Positions 16,928 through 27,973 of a stretch of 64,000 bases of DNA are shown here, piece by piece. The stretch is from Rhodanobacter lindaniclasticus (GTDB lineage Bacteria; Pseudomonadota; Gammaproteobacteria; Xanthomonadales; Rhodanobacteraceae). The stretch is taken from positions 30,199 through 94,198 of the forward strand of contig NZ_MWIO01000002.1 in NCBI RefSeq assembly GCF_004799035.1, given 5' to 3'. Both the position numbers and the translations under genes were made by a program. The notes beneath the pieces are model-generated. The model saw only the letters and a program-made list of their open reading frames with translations, ran no database searches and had not been told where the DNA came from. How positions within the stretch are numbered: position 1 is the first letter of the stretch; each line of letters begins with the position of its first letter.

Positions 16928-17539
16928 TCAGTAACCCACCGTGAAGCGTTGCCGCGAATGCTTCGGCGCTTCCAGTTCGTCGACGAAGGCGATCGCGTAG
17001 TCCTCCATCGAAATCCGGCTCTTGCCGTTCGCATCGACGAGCAACTGGTCGGTGCCGAGGCGGAAGGTGCCGGTGCGCTCGCCTGGTTCGAACTCGGCGG
17101 GCGGCGACAGGAAGGTCCAGTCCAGCTCGCGCTCGCCGCGCAGGAGGTCGAGGAAGCGGCGGCCGCCCTCGGCTTCGGGTCGATACGCCGCGGGAAAGCC
17201 CGGTGCGTCGAGTAGGATCCGGCCCGGCGCCACTTCCAGCGTGGCGGCGCCACCGACCACCAGCAGCCGCCTGACCCCGGCCTGTTTCACCGCGGCGATC
17301 AGCGCGGCGGCGTCGGTGCTGGCGAACTTCAGCGCGCTGAGCACCGCGTCGTGGCCGGTCAGCAGCGGAGCCAGTTGCGCAGGCCGGTCGGCGTCGGCGT
17401 TCTTCAGCACCAGGCCCGGCTGGCCGGCCAGCTTGCCGGTGTCGCGGGCGATGCCGGTGACGTGGTGGCCACGCCGCCGCAGTTCGGCCAGCAGGCGGGA
17501 GCCGACGCGGCCGGTGACGCCGATCAAGGCGATCTTCAT
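16928..17539 (-). CDS. NAD(P)-binding (NmrA/YwnB-like) oxidoreductase
   Basis: A 203-residue atypical SDR with the dinucleotide loop GVTGRVGS (residues 7-14) and the NmrA-like segments GHDAVLSAL and VRRLLVVGGAATLEV. It lacks the classical Y-x-x-x-K pair, as in the NAD(P)H-binding PF13460 group (YwnB, biliverdin reductase-like). Function is therefore flavin reductase-like or NADPH-sensing; it cannot be refined. The ATG at 17539 is chosen as the natural Rossmann start MKIALIGV. It precedes the FMN reductase gene on the same strand. Confidence 0.8.
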   Translation of the reverse strand: MKIALIGVTGRVGSRLLAELRRRGHHVTGIARDTGKLAGQPGLVLKNADADRPAQLAPLLTGHDAVLSALKFASTDAAALIAAVKQAGVRRLLVVGGAATLEVAPGRILLDAPGFPAAYRPEAEGGRRFLDLLRGERELDWTFLSPPAEFEPGERTGTFRLGTDQLLVDANGKSRISMEDYAIAFVDELEAPKHSRQRFTVGY

Positions 17540-17660
17540 GGTTGTCTTCCTGCGCCGCATCGCGCGGGCTGCCGATGGTGCCGCGTCGACGATCACGCCA
17601 GACTAACGCCGCAAATGTAAGCAATGCGTGGATACCAATCGTCACGGCGGGAGTACCCCG

Positions 17661-18455
17661 ATGCCTGAGCGAAACACCTCGACGCGCATGCCGACGATCT
17701 TCTTCGGCCATGGCAATCCGATGAATGCTCTGCAGGACAACGACTGGAGTCGCGGCTGGGCCGCGATCGGCCAGCGCCTGCCGCGCCCGCGCGCAGTGCT
17801 GGCGGTGTCGGCGCACTGGTACCTGCCAACCACGGCGGTCACCGCGATGGCGAAGCCGCGCACGATCCACGACTTCGGCGGCTTTCCCCGCGAACTGTTC
17901 GAGGTGCAGTACCCGGCCCCGGGCGATCCCGACCTGGTCCGCCGCGTGCGCGACCTGCTGCAGCCGCTGGACGTGGGCGAGGACCGTTCGTGGGGGCTGG
18001 ACCACGGCACCTGGTCGGTGCTGCGCCATGTCTATCCCGAGGCCGACGTGCCGGTGGTGCAGTTGTCCATAGACGAGTCGCAGCCGCCGGGGTTCCACCA
18101 TGGCCTGGGCCGGCTGCTGCGGCCGTTGCGCGACGAGGGCGTGCTGCTGCTCGGCAGCGGCGACGTGGTGCACAACCTGCACGCCTACGCCTGGGGCCGG
18201 CATCCGGCCGAACCGTTCGACTGGGCGCTGCGCTTCGAGGCGAAGGCGCGCGAGCTGATGCTGCGCGGCGATCACCAGGCGCTGGTGGATTACGAGGCGC
18301 TGGGCCGCGACGCGGAACTGTCGATCCCCACGCCCGACCACTACCTCCCGCTGCTGTACGTGCTCGGCGCCAGCGACGAAAGCGATGCGGTGACGTTCCC
18401 GGTCGAAGGCATGGACGGCGGCTCGATCTCGATGCTGAGCGTGCAGTTCGGCTGA
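17661..18455 (+). CDS. ygiD: 4,5-DOPA dioxygenase extradiol family protein (YgiD)
   Basis: A 264-residue class III extradiol ring-cleavage dioxygenase (DODA/YgiD, LigB superfamily). The metal-binding histidines appear in FFGHGNPMNA, AVSAHWYLP, HDFGGFP and GLDHGTWSVLRHVYP, in the family order. E. coli YgiD cleaves L-DOPA to 4,5-seco-DOPA; the native role is not settled. ATG 17661 has GGGAG about eight bases upstream and is preferred over an upstream in-frame ATG. Divergent from the NmrA-like gene and convergent with the MFS gene. Confidence 0.92.
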   Translation: MPERNTSTRMPTIFFGHGNPMNALQDNDWSRGWAAIGQRLPRPRAVLAVSAHWYLPTTAVTAMAKPRTIHDFGGFPRELFEVQYPAPGDPDLVRRVRDLLQPLDVGEDRSWGLDHGTWSVLRHVYPEADVPVVQLSIDESQPPGFHHGLGRLLRPLRDEGVLLLGSGDVVHNLHAYAWGRHPAEPFDWALRFEAKARELMLRGDHQALVDYEALGRDAELSIPTPDHYLPLLYVLGASDESDAVTFPVEGMDGGSISMLSVQFG

Positions 18456-18505
18456 GCAGGGGTCGCTTTCGGTGGCCTGTCCGTGCGCAGCGAGACGCGA
18501 CGCCC

Positions 18506-19978
18506 TCACTGCCTCGAGAGCTTCCCCTTCGGCACGGTCAGCACGATGGAAATGATCGCTGCCACCACCACCAGGAGATTCACGCCGAGCGCGAACCACG
18601 CTGCTTCGCGCACGGCAAGATTGTCCTGTCGCCCGAGAAAGGTGATGACGCCTTCGATCCAGCCTGGCGCTGCGCCAGCGGCACTCAGCGTCGTGAAGAC
18701 CGCCGCCGAGACCGCCACGCCAAAGGAGGCGCCAAGCGACGAGGCCATCTTGTAGATGCCCGCGCCGGAGCCGGTCTGGTCGGCAGGCAGGCTGGCAAGC
18801 GCGGCATCCGTCGAGGGCGTGGCGTAGAAGGCGAGCCCGAGGCCGAACAAGGTGTACGCCACGACGGCGAGGATCTCGTAGGTGCCGAGCATGACCTGGG
18901 TCTGCATCAACAGCAGGATCGACATGCCAACGATCAGCGAGCCCCAGATCATCGGCTTGCGCGGCCCGAAATGCTGCAACAGCTTCTCGCCGACCCGGAT
19001 GAAAACGACGATGGAGATGGCGTATCCCAGCGTCAGCATGCCGGCCTGTTGTGCGGTCATGTTTCCGCCACGTTGCACCAGCGTCATCGACACGATGAGG
19101 ATGCCGGCGACTCCGTTCAGCAGCAGGTTGGAGAGCGTGGCTCCGGTGTAGACCATGTTCCCGAAAAGCTTGAAGTCGACAAAGGCATCGGGGTTGCCCG
19201 ATTCCGCACGCAGGAACACCACCCCGAAAACGACGGTGATCGCCAAGAGACCCAGCGTGGCGGGACTGCTCCAGCCAAAGGTCGAGCCCTGCGTCGCGAG
19301 GACCTGAAGCGCCACCATCGCGACCATGAAGGTCAGGATGCCTTTGGTGTCGAAGTGGTAGTGGCCCTTGCCCCTGGCTCGGCTCTCCGGGGTGCCCCGC
19401 ACCATCAGCATCCCGATCAGTGACAAGCCCGCGGACCCGAAGAATATCCAGCGCCAGCCCACGTTCTGCGCCATCAGTCCACCGAACAGCGCCGCGAAAC
19501 CCGACCCGCCCCATGAGCCGATGGACCACAGGCTGATCGCGCGCTGGCGTCCGGCGCCATCCCAATAGGCGGTCACCAGCGCCAGGCTCGCCGGCATGAT
19601 GAAGGCTCCCGACAAGCCCTGGCAGATGCGTCCCGGCATCAGGAACGTCGACGCCAGCGCACCTGTCGGCGCCAGGCCGACCAGCAGCGAGCCTGCGATA
19701 TTCAGGGCGAAGCCCCACTGCACGACCTTCACCCGGCCCACGCGATCGGCGAGGCCACCGATGACGACGATGAAAATGCCCGAGAACAGTGCCGTGATCG
19801 ATATGGCAATGTTCATCACGCTGGTTTCGATCTTCAGATCCGACGCCATGGTCGGCCCGATGTTCAGCGTCGTCTGGGCGAACAGCCAGAACGCGAGCAC
19901 GCCGAGAATGATTCCGTAGAGGAGCCGATCCGTTCCCCGGTAACCGGCCGCCGTTTGTGTCTCGAGCGTCATGGTCAT
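18506..19978 (-). CDS. MFS drug:H+ antiporter (DHA2-like, probably 14 TM)
   Basis: A 490-residue major facilitator with about fourteen hydrophobic helices. The loop 2-3 signature GGLADRVGRVKVVQ and the antiporter motif C-like LMPGRICQGLSGAFIMPASLALVTAYW place it with DHA2 multidrug/solvent exporters (EmrB, QacA, SmvA type). The start is placed at ATG 19978; an upstream TTG in frame is possible. By eye its third-codon GC is lower than that of its neighbours, suggesting more recent acquisition. No adjacent regulator or EmrA-like partner, so substrate unknown. Confidence 0.88.
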   Translation of the reverse strand: MTMTLETQTAAGYRGTDRLLYGIILGVLAFWLFAQTTLNIGPTMASDLKIETSVMNIAISITALFSGIFIVVIGGLADRVGRVKVVQWGFALNIAGSLLVGLAPTGALASTFLMPGRICQGLSGAFIMPASLALVTAYWDGAGRQRAISLWSIGSWGGSGFAALFGGLMAQNVGWRWIFFGSAGLSLIGMLMVRGTPESRARGKGHYHFDTKGILTFMVAMVALQVLATQGSTFGWSSPATLGLLAITVVFGVVFLRAESGNPDAFVDFKLFGNMVYTGATLSNLLLNGVAGILIVSMTLVQRGGNMTAQQAGMLTLGYAISIVVFIRVGEKLLQHFGPRKPMIWGSLIVGMSILLLMQTQVMLGTYEILAVVAYTLFGLGLAFYATPSTDAALASLPADQTGSGAGIYKMASSLGASFGVAVSAAVFTTLSAAGAAPGWIEGVITFLGRQDNLAVREAAWFALGVNLLVVVAAIISIVLTVPKGKLSRQ

Positions 19979-20015
19979 GTCCCGCAAGGCTGCGTGGCTT
20001 CATCCACCCACGACG

Positions 20016-21287
20016 TCAGCTGGCACGCAGCCACGCCCGCGCGGCCACCATCAGCGTCTCCACGCCGGTTTCCAGGGTCGGGTGCAGCACCGGCAGGAAG
20101 CGCGGGTTGTGGTTGGTCGGGATCTCGTTGAGCCGGTTTTCGGCCTTGGCTTTCGCGTAGGTGTCCGGGTCGGTGCCGCCGACGAACCAGAACACCGAGG
20201 GCACGCCCCACTCGGCGCCGAACGAGCCGAAGTCCTCGCTGGCCGAGGTCGGCCCGGTCTGCCGGATGCGCTCGGCCGGAAAGTGCTGGCGGAAGGCCTC
20301 GACCACCCGGGTGGTTGCCGCCTCGTCGTTGGTGACCAGCGAGTAGTTGTCCAGCGGCGTGATCTCCGGTGGCTTCGGCGCACCCGAGGCCGCCGCCTCG
20401 GCGTTGACGATGCGGGTGATCGCGGCGAGCACGCGCGCACGCACGCCTTCGTCGAAGGTGCGCACGTTGAGCTTGATCACCGCCTCGTCGGGGATCACGT
20501 TTTCCTTGGTACCGGCCTGCAGCGAGCCGATCGTGAGCACCGCCGCCTCGGTGGGCGCCAGCTCGCGCGCGACGATGGTCTGCAGCCGCAGCACCGTCGC
20601 GGCGGCCATCACCACCGGGTCGATGCTGGCCTGCGGCATCGAGCCGTGCGCGCCGCGCCCGAACAGGCGGATCTGCAGGCTGTCGGCCGCCGAGGTGATC
20701 ACGCCCTTGCGCCCGCCGATGGCACCGGCTGGGCCGACCATCACGTGCTGGCCGAGCACCACGTCGGGTTTGGGGAAACGCTGGAACAGGCCGTCGTCGA
20801 TCATCGCCTGCGCGCCTTGGGCCGTTTCCTCCGCCGGCTGGAACACCGTCATCAGCGTGCCCTTCCAGCTGTCGCGGTTCTGCGCCATCAAGGTGGCGGC
20901 ACCGACCAGCCAGGTGACGTGCATGTCGTGGCCGCAGGCGTGCATCACCGGCACGGTGTTGCCCTCGTGGTCTACCGCGGTGAGCTTGCTCGCATAAGCC
21001 ACGCCGGTGGCTTCCGCGACGGGGAGCGCGTCCATGTCGGCGCGCAGCATCACGGTGGGGCCGTCGCCGTTGCGCAGCAGGCCGACGACGCCGGTCTTGC
21101 CCACGCCGGTGGTCACTTCGTAGCCCGCCGCGCGCAGGTGTTCGGCGGCCAGGCCGGCGGTGCGGGTTTCCTGCATGGAGAGTTCCGGGTGCGCGTGGAT
21201 GTCGGTGTACAGCGCTTCGAGTGACGGCAGCAGTTCCTGCAGGCCGTGGGGCAACGCACCGGAGCTTGGCGTCGAGTGATCGGTCAT
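20016..21287 (-). CDS. M20-family amidohydrolase (hippurate hydrolase/IAA-amino acid hydrolase-like)
   Basis: A 423-residue metallopeptidase of subfamily M20D. Metal ligands and catalytic residues are visible: HAHPELSMQE, the MHACGHDMHVTWLVGAA motif, FQPAEETAQGAQAM with the general-base glutamate, and a late TSASEDFGSF segment. A lid dimerisation domain sits in the middle. Family members remove acyl groups from N-acyl amino acids. Start at ATG 21287 is inferred from the usual family N terminus; the ribosome site is weak. It is 29 bases downstream of the MFS start on the same strand but upstream in transcription, so the two could be cotranscribed. Confidence 0.9.
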   Translation of the reverse strand: MTDHSTPSSGALPHGLQELLPSLEALYTDIHAHPELSMQETRTAGLAAEHLRAAGYEVTTGVGKTGVVGLLRNGDGPTVMLRADMDALPVAEATGVAYASKLTAVDHEGNTVPVMHACGHDMHVTWLVGAATLMAQNRDSWKGTLMTVFQPAEETAQGAQAMIDDGLFQRFPKPDVVLGQHVMVGPAGAIGGRKGVITSAADSLQIRLFGRGAHGSMPQASIDPVVMAAATVLRLQTIVARELAPTEAAVLTIGSLQAGTKENVIPDEAVIKLNVRTFDEGVRARVLAAITRIVNAEAAASGAPKPPEITPLDNYSLVTNDEAATTRVVEAFRQHFPAERIRQTGPTSASEDFGSFGAEWGVPSVFWFVGGTDPDTYAKAKAENRLNEIPTNHNPRFLPVLHPTLETGVETLMVAARAWLRAS

Positions 21288-21426
21288 GGTCGTGGTGATC
21301 CCTGTGTCGAATGATGCAGGCGCATAGGTCGGTGCGGGTCGCGGGAGGCGGCGTCCGCGCCGCCCATGATGTGCCCGCCGACTGTTCCGAATCGGTGAAA
21401 AGGTGCAGCGGGCCGTTGCCGGCATT

Positions 21427-21460
21427 TGCACCAAATGCAGACATTGCCCATGATGGTGCA
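21427..21460. promoter_or_regulatory. Paired NtrC half-sites directly in front of ntrB
   Basis: TGCACCA (21427-21433) and TGGTGCA (21454-21460) face each other with 20 bases between them. The second touches the ATG of ntrB. The same heptamer occurs in the glnA inverted repeat, so NtrC autocontrol is plausible. No sigma-54 promoter seen here. Confidence 0.45.
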
Positions 21461-22463
21461 ATGAGCGATCCGGCGTGGCAGGCATGGGCACAGCAGCTGG
21501 CGACCGGCATCGTGCTGGTCGACGCCCGGCTGCGTCTGCGCTGGCTCAATCCGGCATTGGTGGAAGAGCTGGAACTGGGCGTGCGCCACCCGCTGGGGCA
21601 GCCGCTGACCTTGCTGTTTGCCGACGGCGACGAGGCTGCGGCGCGGGCGGCGCGGGTACTGGCCGCGCAGCGGCCGGCGCAGTGGCGGGCGGTGTCGCTG
21701 GCCGCGGCGAGCGGCCGCGAGATCCGCGCGGACATCGCGCTGCAGCCGTTCGACGGCGGCCTGTTGCTGGAGGTGCACGTGCTGGCCGAGCCGCTGGCGG
21801 CCAGCTCGCCGCTGTCGGCCACCCTGCGCGGTTTCGCGCACGAGGTGAAGAACCCGCTGGCCGGCCTGCGCGGCGCCGCGCAACTGCTGCAGCGACGGGT
21901 CGACAACGACGACCTGCAGGCGCTGGCCGGCATGATCATCGACGAAGCCGACCGGCTCGGCGCGCTGGCCAACCGCCTGCTGCACCACGACGGCGCCGCG
22001 CGACTCGGTCCGGTCAACATCCATCAATTGCTGGAGCGCCTCGCCGACCTGTTGCAGGCCGAATCCGCGCCGCCGCAATGGCGCCACGACTACGACCCCA
22101 GCGTGCCGGACCTGCGCGGCGATGCCGACCGCCTGCACCAGCTGCTGCTCAACCTGGCGCGCAACGCGCTGGAAGCCGGCGCGCGCACGCTCACCCTGCG
22201 CACCCGCGTCGAGCACGGCGTGCGTCTGGGCGAGCGGATGTTGCGCACGGCGCTGCGGCTGGAGCTGATCGACGACGGCGCCGGCATTCCGGCCGGCCTG
22301 CGCGACAGCTTGTTCGAACCGCTGGTCTCCGGTCGCGCCGACGGCACCGGCCTGGGCCTGGCGCTGTCGCGCGAAATCGCCCGCGAACACGGCGGCGAAC
22401 TGCGCGGCGCCAGCCGCCCCGGCGAAACCGTGTTCACCCTGTACCTGCCGCTCGAGCGCATGC

Positions 22464-22474
<11 letters not shown>
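21461..22474 (+). CDS. ntrB: Nitrogen regulation sensor kinase NtrB (GlnL)
   Basis: A 337-residue soluble two-component kinase. An N-terminal PAS-like domain (about 10-110) is followed by the DHp H-box FAHEVKNPLAGLRGAAQLL with phospho-accepting His127. The ATPase domain then shows NLARNALEAG (N), DDGAGIP (G1) and DGTGLGLALSREIA (G2). There are no membrane segments, as expected for a PII-controlled cytoplasmic NtrB. Under nitrogen limitation it phosphorylates NtrC; PII reverses this. The ATG at 21461 begins the conserved part; no convincing ribosome site precedes it. The gene overlaps ntrC by 11 bases. Confidence 0.94.
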
Positions 22475-23846
<1,372 letters not shown>

Positions 23847-24133
23847 GTTGGCCGAGAGCCGGCGGGTGCCGCCCTGCGCGCGGAGCGCTCCCGCAACCCC
23901 CAACGTTCACCCTGAGCGTAGCCGCGCAGCGGCGAAGTCGAAGGGCGGGTCAGCGCGTGGCTTCGACTTCCTCGCTCCCCAGAACCGCGATCATCCTTGG
24001 TCGCTCCCCGCGTGCGTGCCGGCGGCGTTACGCTCAGCCCGAACGGCTTCGGGGAGCGGCGTAGGGCGGGCACCGCCCGCCGTGATCGCTTGCCCCGAAT
24101 CCCGCACAGAAGGCATCGCCCGCAGGCAGGCTC
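23847..24133. repeat. Gene-free spacer with dispersed-repeat-like palindromes
   Basis: The 287 bases between the converging ntrC and GH94 genes hold no convincing gene. They contain a stretch beginning TTCACCCTGAGCGTAGCC (from about 23904) that resembles short repeats common in Xanthomonadales and related genomes, and a hairpin GGGCGG-GCA-CCGCCC at 24064-24078 that may end transcription from either side. Confidence 0.5.
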
Positions 24134-27100
24134 CTAGGGCGAATGGCCCAGGGTGATGCGCAGGCGGTGCGTCGCCCCATCGGTGGCGAGGGTGACGGGT
24201 TCGGCGGGGTCCAGCGTCTGGCCGTCCATTTCCACGCGCAACACGCCGCGACAGACGTGGTCGGGGTTCTGCACGCCGATCTCGTGAAGTGTGCCGTGGT
24301 GGCGGTAGCTGATGCGAAAGCCGGGCCATGCCTTCGGAATGCACGGCTCCACGCGCAGCCGCTCGCCTTGCAGGTGGAAGCCGAGCAACGCCTCCAGTCC
24401 GGCGCGGTACAGCCAGGCGGCGGAGCCGGTGTACCAGGTCCAGCCGCCGCGGCCGAGGTACGGTGCCACCGAATACACGTCCGCGCAGACCACGTACGGC
24501 TCGACCTTGTAGCGCGCCACCGCCTCGGCGCTGTCGCTGTGATGGATCGGGTTGAGCAGCTGGAACAGGCCGCCGGCACGATCGCCGTCGCCGAGCCCGG
24601 CCCAGGCGAAGATCGACCAGATCGCGCCGTGGGTGTACTGGCCGCCGTTCTCGCGCACGCCGGGCGGGTAGCCCTTGATGTAGCCCGGGTCCTTCCTGCC
24701 GTCCTGGTCGAACGGCGGGGTGAACAGCCGCGCGATCTGGTGCTCGTCGTCGATCAGCAAACGGTCGACCGAGTCCATCGCCTGCACCGTGTGTTCGCGG
24801 TCGGTCGCCGCGCCCAGCACGCTCCACGATTGCGCGATGGTGTCGATGCGGCACTGCTCGCTGTCCTTCGAACCCAGCGGGGTGCCGTCGTCGTAGTAGC
24901 CGCGGCGGTACCACGCGCCGTCCCAGGCTTCTTCCAGCGCCGCGCGCAGCGCCTTGGCGTGGTCGCGCCACGTCGCCGCACGGGTATCGCCGCGCGCATC
25001 CGCTTCCGGCGCCAGCGCGTCGATGGTGGCGAGCAGGAACCAGCCCAGCCAGCTGCTCTCGCCACGGCCCTCGGCACCCACCGCGTTCATGCCGTCGTTC
25101 CAGTCGCCGGTGCCGATCAGCGGCAGGCCGTGCGCGCCGCGGGTGAGGCTGGTGTCGATCGCCAGCGCGCAATGCTCGTACAGCGTCGCCTGCCGGTCGG
25201 ACACCTCGGGCTGGAATAACGCATCGGTGGCGCCGTCGGGGATCGCCTGGCCCTGCAGGAATGGCAGCTTCTCGTCCAGCACCGCGCGGTCGCCGCTGAC
25301 CTCGACGTAATGCATCGCCACGTAGGCCAGCCACACGCGATCGTCGCGGATCTTCGTGCGCACCCCCTGGCCGCGCGGCGGCAGCCACCAGTGCTGCACG
25401 TCGCCTTCGGCGAACTGGCGTCCGCCGGCGCGCAGCAGGTGTTCGCGCGCCAGCTCGGGGCGGCTCACGCACAGCGCCATCACGTCCTGCAACTGGTCGC
25501 GGAAGCCGTACGCGCCGCTGGCCTGGTAGTACGCGGTGCGCGCCCACAGCCGGCAGGCGGTGACCTGGTACAGCAGCCAGTCGTTGAGCAGGATGTCGAG
25601 CGCGCGGTCCGGCGTGCCGACCTGCACGGTGTCGAGCAGGTCGTTCCATTGCGCCGCGATGCGGGCGAGCAGCTCGTCGACATCGGCGTGGCGGTACTTC
25701 GTCACCAGCGCGCGGGCGGCGTCTTCGTCGTCGCCTTCGCCAAGCAGGAAGATCAGGTCGAGTTGCGTGCCCGGCGGCAGTTCCACCCGCGTCTGCAGCG
25801 CGCCGCAGGGGTCGAGTCCGGCGCCGAGGCGGCCGTCCAGCGGCTGGTCGTGATGCAGGGCCGCCGGCTGCGCGGTGCTGCCCAGGGCGCCGAGGAAACT
25901 CGCGCGGTCGCCGCTGAGCGACTGCTGTGCACCGGCCAGGTCGAAGAACGCCACGCGCTCGCCGAAATCGGCGCGCCAGCGGTTGCGCGCGAACAGCGCG
26001 CCGCTGGCCGCGTCGTGCGCGGTGACCACGAACGGCGCCGGCGTGCTGCCGTTGGCGCCCAGCGCCCATGCCACGTAACCGGTGACCGACAGCCGCCGCG
26101 TGCGGTGCGAGCGGTTGACCAGGCGCAGCCGCGACAGCTTGACCGGATCGTCCGGCGCCACGCACACGGTCAGCGCCAGCGCGATGCCGTGGGCGTCGTT
26201 GCACAGTTGCGTCCAGCCCTTGCCGTGGGTGGCGACGCAGTGTGCGCCGGGTACGCGGATCGGCAGCGCGCCGGCGCTCCACAGCTCGCCGTTGTCGGCA
26301 TCGCGCAGGTAGATGATGTCGTGCGGCGGGTCGCTGACCGGGTCGTTCGGCCACGGCGTCAGCGCGTTCTGCTGGCTGTTGGTCGACCAGCTGTAGCCGC
26401 CGCCCTCGGCGGTGACGATGCAGCCGAAATGCGGGTTGGCCAGCACGTTGGTCCATGGCGCCGGCGTGGCTGCGGCGTCCAGCGCGATGCGGTAGCTGCG
26501 GCCGTGTTCGATGAAGCCGCCGTGGCCGTTGGGAAACTCCTGCGTCGGCTCGTCCGGCATGGCCGCCGCCGGCGTTGTGGCGCGGATCGGCGCGGCATCG
26601 GCCGGTGCCACGGCGGCGGACGCGACGGTAGCCCCGGCATCGGCGTCGACCAGCACGCGCACGGCGGTGAGCAGGGCGTCGCGCTGGTCGGCGCCGATGG
26701 CGTCCTCGCGCGGGCAGAACAGCTGCGCCTTCGGCAAGCCTTCGCAATCCTTCAGTTGCGCCTGCTGCGCGTCGATGCGCTGCGCCAGCGCGTCGCGCGT
26801 GCCGTCGTCGTCGCCGAGCCGGTCCAGCACCACCACGTCCACTGCCAGTTGCTGCGCGCGCCACCAGCGCTGCGCCAGCAGCAACGCATCCAGGCGCTCG
26901 AGCGCCGCGGCACCGTCCACTCGCAGCAGCGCGATCGGTCGATCACCGGAGATGCTCAGCCCCCACAGCGCGGGCGCGCCGCCGTGGCCGCGGGCGCGAT
27001 CTTCCGGCGCGGCGCGCTGGCGTGGATCGCTGACCAGCAGCGCATCCTGCCAGCGGGCGAAGCGCGCGGCCTGCGCGTCGTCGATGCCGAACTGCTGGTG

Positions 27101-27973
27101 CTGTCCGCGCGCCCGCGCGGCGGCGTCGGCGAACAGGCGCTCGGCGGCCTGCGCGTCCTGGATGCGCGCGTGCAGGGCCAGCGCGCCCTCGCGCGAATCG
27201 GCCACTTGCGTCCACAACAGCAGCACGACGCGCGCGCGAGGCGCCAGGCTGAAGCCGCGGCGCAGCGCCCACACCGGATCGAGCACGCAGCCGGTACTTC
27301 CCGACAGCGCCGCTCCGGGTCGCATCGCCAGCGCGTCGCGCAACGTGCGGCCGCGGCCGAGGAAGCGCGCGCGGTCGGTTTCGCGTTCGGGCGCGCCATC
27401 GACCACGCCGACCAGTTGCAGGGCCTGCGCCGCCCACACCGTGGCCTGGCTGTCGCTGCGCTTGCGCCGGGTGGCCAGCAGCAACTGGCGGGCCTCGTCC
27501 CAGTCGGTCTGCACGAACATCTTGGCGTAGGCCGGATGGCTGTCATCGTCGCCGCGCGGGCCCAGCACCAGTTCCGCGTAGCTGGTCAGCGACACGTGGC
27601 GATGGCGATCGCCGTGGTTGCTCAGCACCAGTCGGCGCAATTCGATGTCGGCATCGGCTGCCACCGCCACGTCGAGTTCGTGGTGCAGCGACTGGTGGCG
27701 GCCGGCGTAATGCGCCAGCCCGGGCGAGAAGCGCGCGGCATCGTCCGGCCGCGACACGCCCAGCGGCTGCGTGGTGACCGACCACACCTCGCCGTCATCC
27801 TCGTCGCGCAACAGCAGGAAGCTGCCCCAGGGATCGGTGACCGGGTCCTCGCGCCAGCGCGTCACCGCCAGCTCGCGCCAGCGCAGGAAGCCGGCGCCGT
27901 TGGCGCCCAGCATGGTGCTGAGCCGACCATTGCCGAGCAGGTGGCGGGGCGGCGGGGTTGCATCGGGGGACAT
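24134..27973 (-). CDS. GH94-family glycoside phosphorylase-like protein (NdvB C-terminal-half-like)
   Basis: A 1279-residue protein of the GH94/former GT36 family. Two related N-terminal beta-sandwich modules can be aligned: one starting GNGRLSTMLGANG (about 15) and one starting LANPHFGCIVTAEGGG (about 510). Both continue into DPxxDPxxxxxLRDxDxGExWS-type text. A single (alpha/alpha)6 catalytic domain follows, with QLQDVMAL and GTGDWNDGMN (DWND at 957-960) carrying the phosphorylase catalytic acid region. This is the architecture of the C-terminal half of cyclic beta-1,2-glucan synthase and of 1,2-beta-oligoglucan phosphorylases. The membrane glycosyltransferase half of NdvB is absent, so phosphorolysis of beta-1,2-glucan oligomers is the better guess. 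No signal peptide is seen, so it is cytoplasmic. Start ATG 27973. Confidence 0.85.
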   Translation of the reverse strand: MSPDATPPPRHLLGNGRLSTMLGANGAGFLRWRELAVTRWREDPVTDPWGSFLLLRDEDDGEVWSVTTQPLGVSRPDDAARFSPGLAHYAGRHQSLHHELDVAVAADADIELRRLVLSNHGDRHRHVSLTSYAELVLGPRGDDDSHPAYAKMFVQTDWDEARQLLLATRRKRSDSQATVWAAQALQLVGVVDGAPERETDRARFLGRGRTLRDALAMRPGAALSGSTGCVLDPVWALRRGFSLAPRARVVLLLWTQVADSREGALALHARIQDAQAAERLFADAAARARGQHQQFGIDDAQAARFARWQDALLVSDPRQRAAPEDRARGHGGAPALWGLSISGDRPIALLRVDGAAALERLDALLLAQRWWRAQQLAVDVVVLDRLGDDDGTRDALAQRIDAQQAQLKDCEGLPKAQLFCPREDAIGADQRDALLTAVRVLVDADAGATVASAAVAPADAAPIRATTPAAAMPDEPTQEFPNGHGGFIEHGRSYRIALDAAATPAPWTNVLANPHFGCIVTAEGGGYSWSTNSQQNALTPWPNDPVSDPPHDIIYLRDADNGELWSAGALPIRVPGAHCVATHGKGWTQLCNDAHGIALALTVCVAPDDPVKLSRLRLVNRSHRTRRLSVTGYVAWALGANGSTPAPFVVTAHDAASGALFARNRWRADFGERVAFFDLAGAQQSLSGDRASFLGALGSTAQPAALHHDQPLDGRLGAGLDPCGALQTRVELPPGTQLDLIFLLGEGDDEDAARALVTKYRHADVDELLARIAAQWNDLLDTVQVGTPDRALDILLNDWLLYQVTACRLWARTAYYQASGAYGFRDQLQDVMALCVSRPELAREHLLRAGGRQFAEGDVQHWWLPPRGQGVRTKIRDDRVWLAYVAMHYVEVSGDRAVLDEKLPFLQGQAIPDGATDALFQPEVSDRQATLYEHCALAIDTSLTRGAHGLPLIGTGDWNDGMNAVGAEGRGESSWLGWFLLATIDALAPEADARGDTRAATWRDHAKALRAALEEAWDGAWYRRGYYDDGTPLGSKDSEQCRIDTIAQSWSVLGAATDREHTVQAMDSVDRLLIDDEHQIARLFTPPFDQDGRKDPGYIKGYPPGVRENGGQYTHGAIWSIFAWAGLGDGDRAGGLFQLLNPIHHSDSAEAVARYKVEPYVVCADVYSVAPYLGRGGWTWYTGSAAWLYRAGLEALLGFHLQGERLRVEPCIPKAWPGFRISYRHHGTLHEIGVQNPDHVCRGVLRVEMDGQTLDPAEPVTLATDGATHRLRITLGHSP

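Noticed and set aside
16845..20003. Minus-strand open frame of 1052 codons
   Set aside because: Crosses several real genes on both strands in shifted frames and has no recognisable domain.
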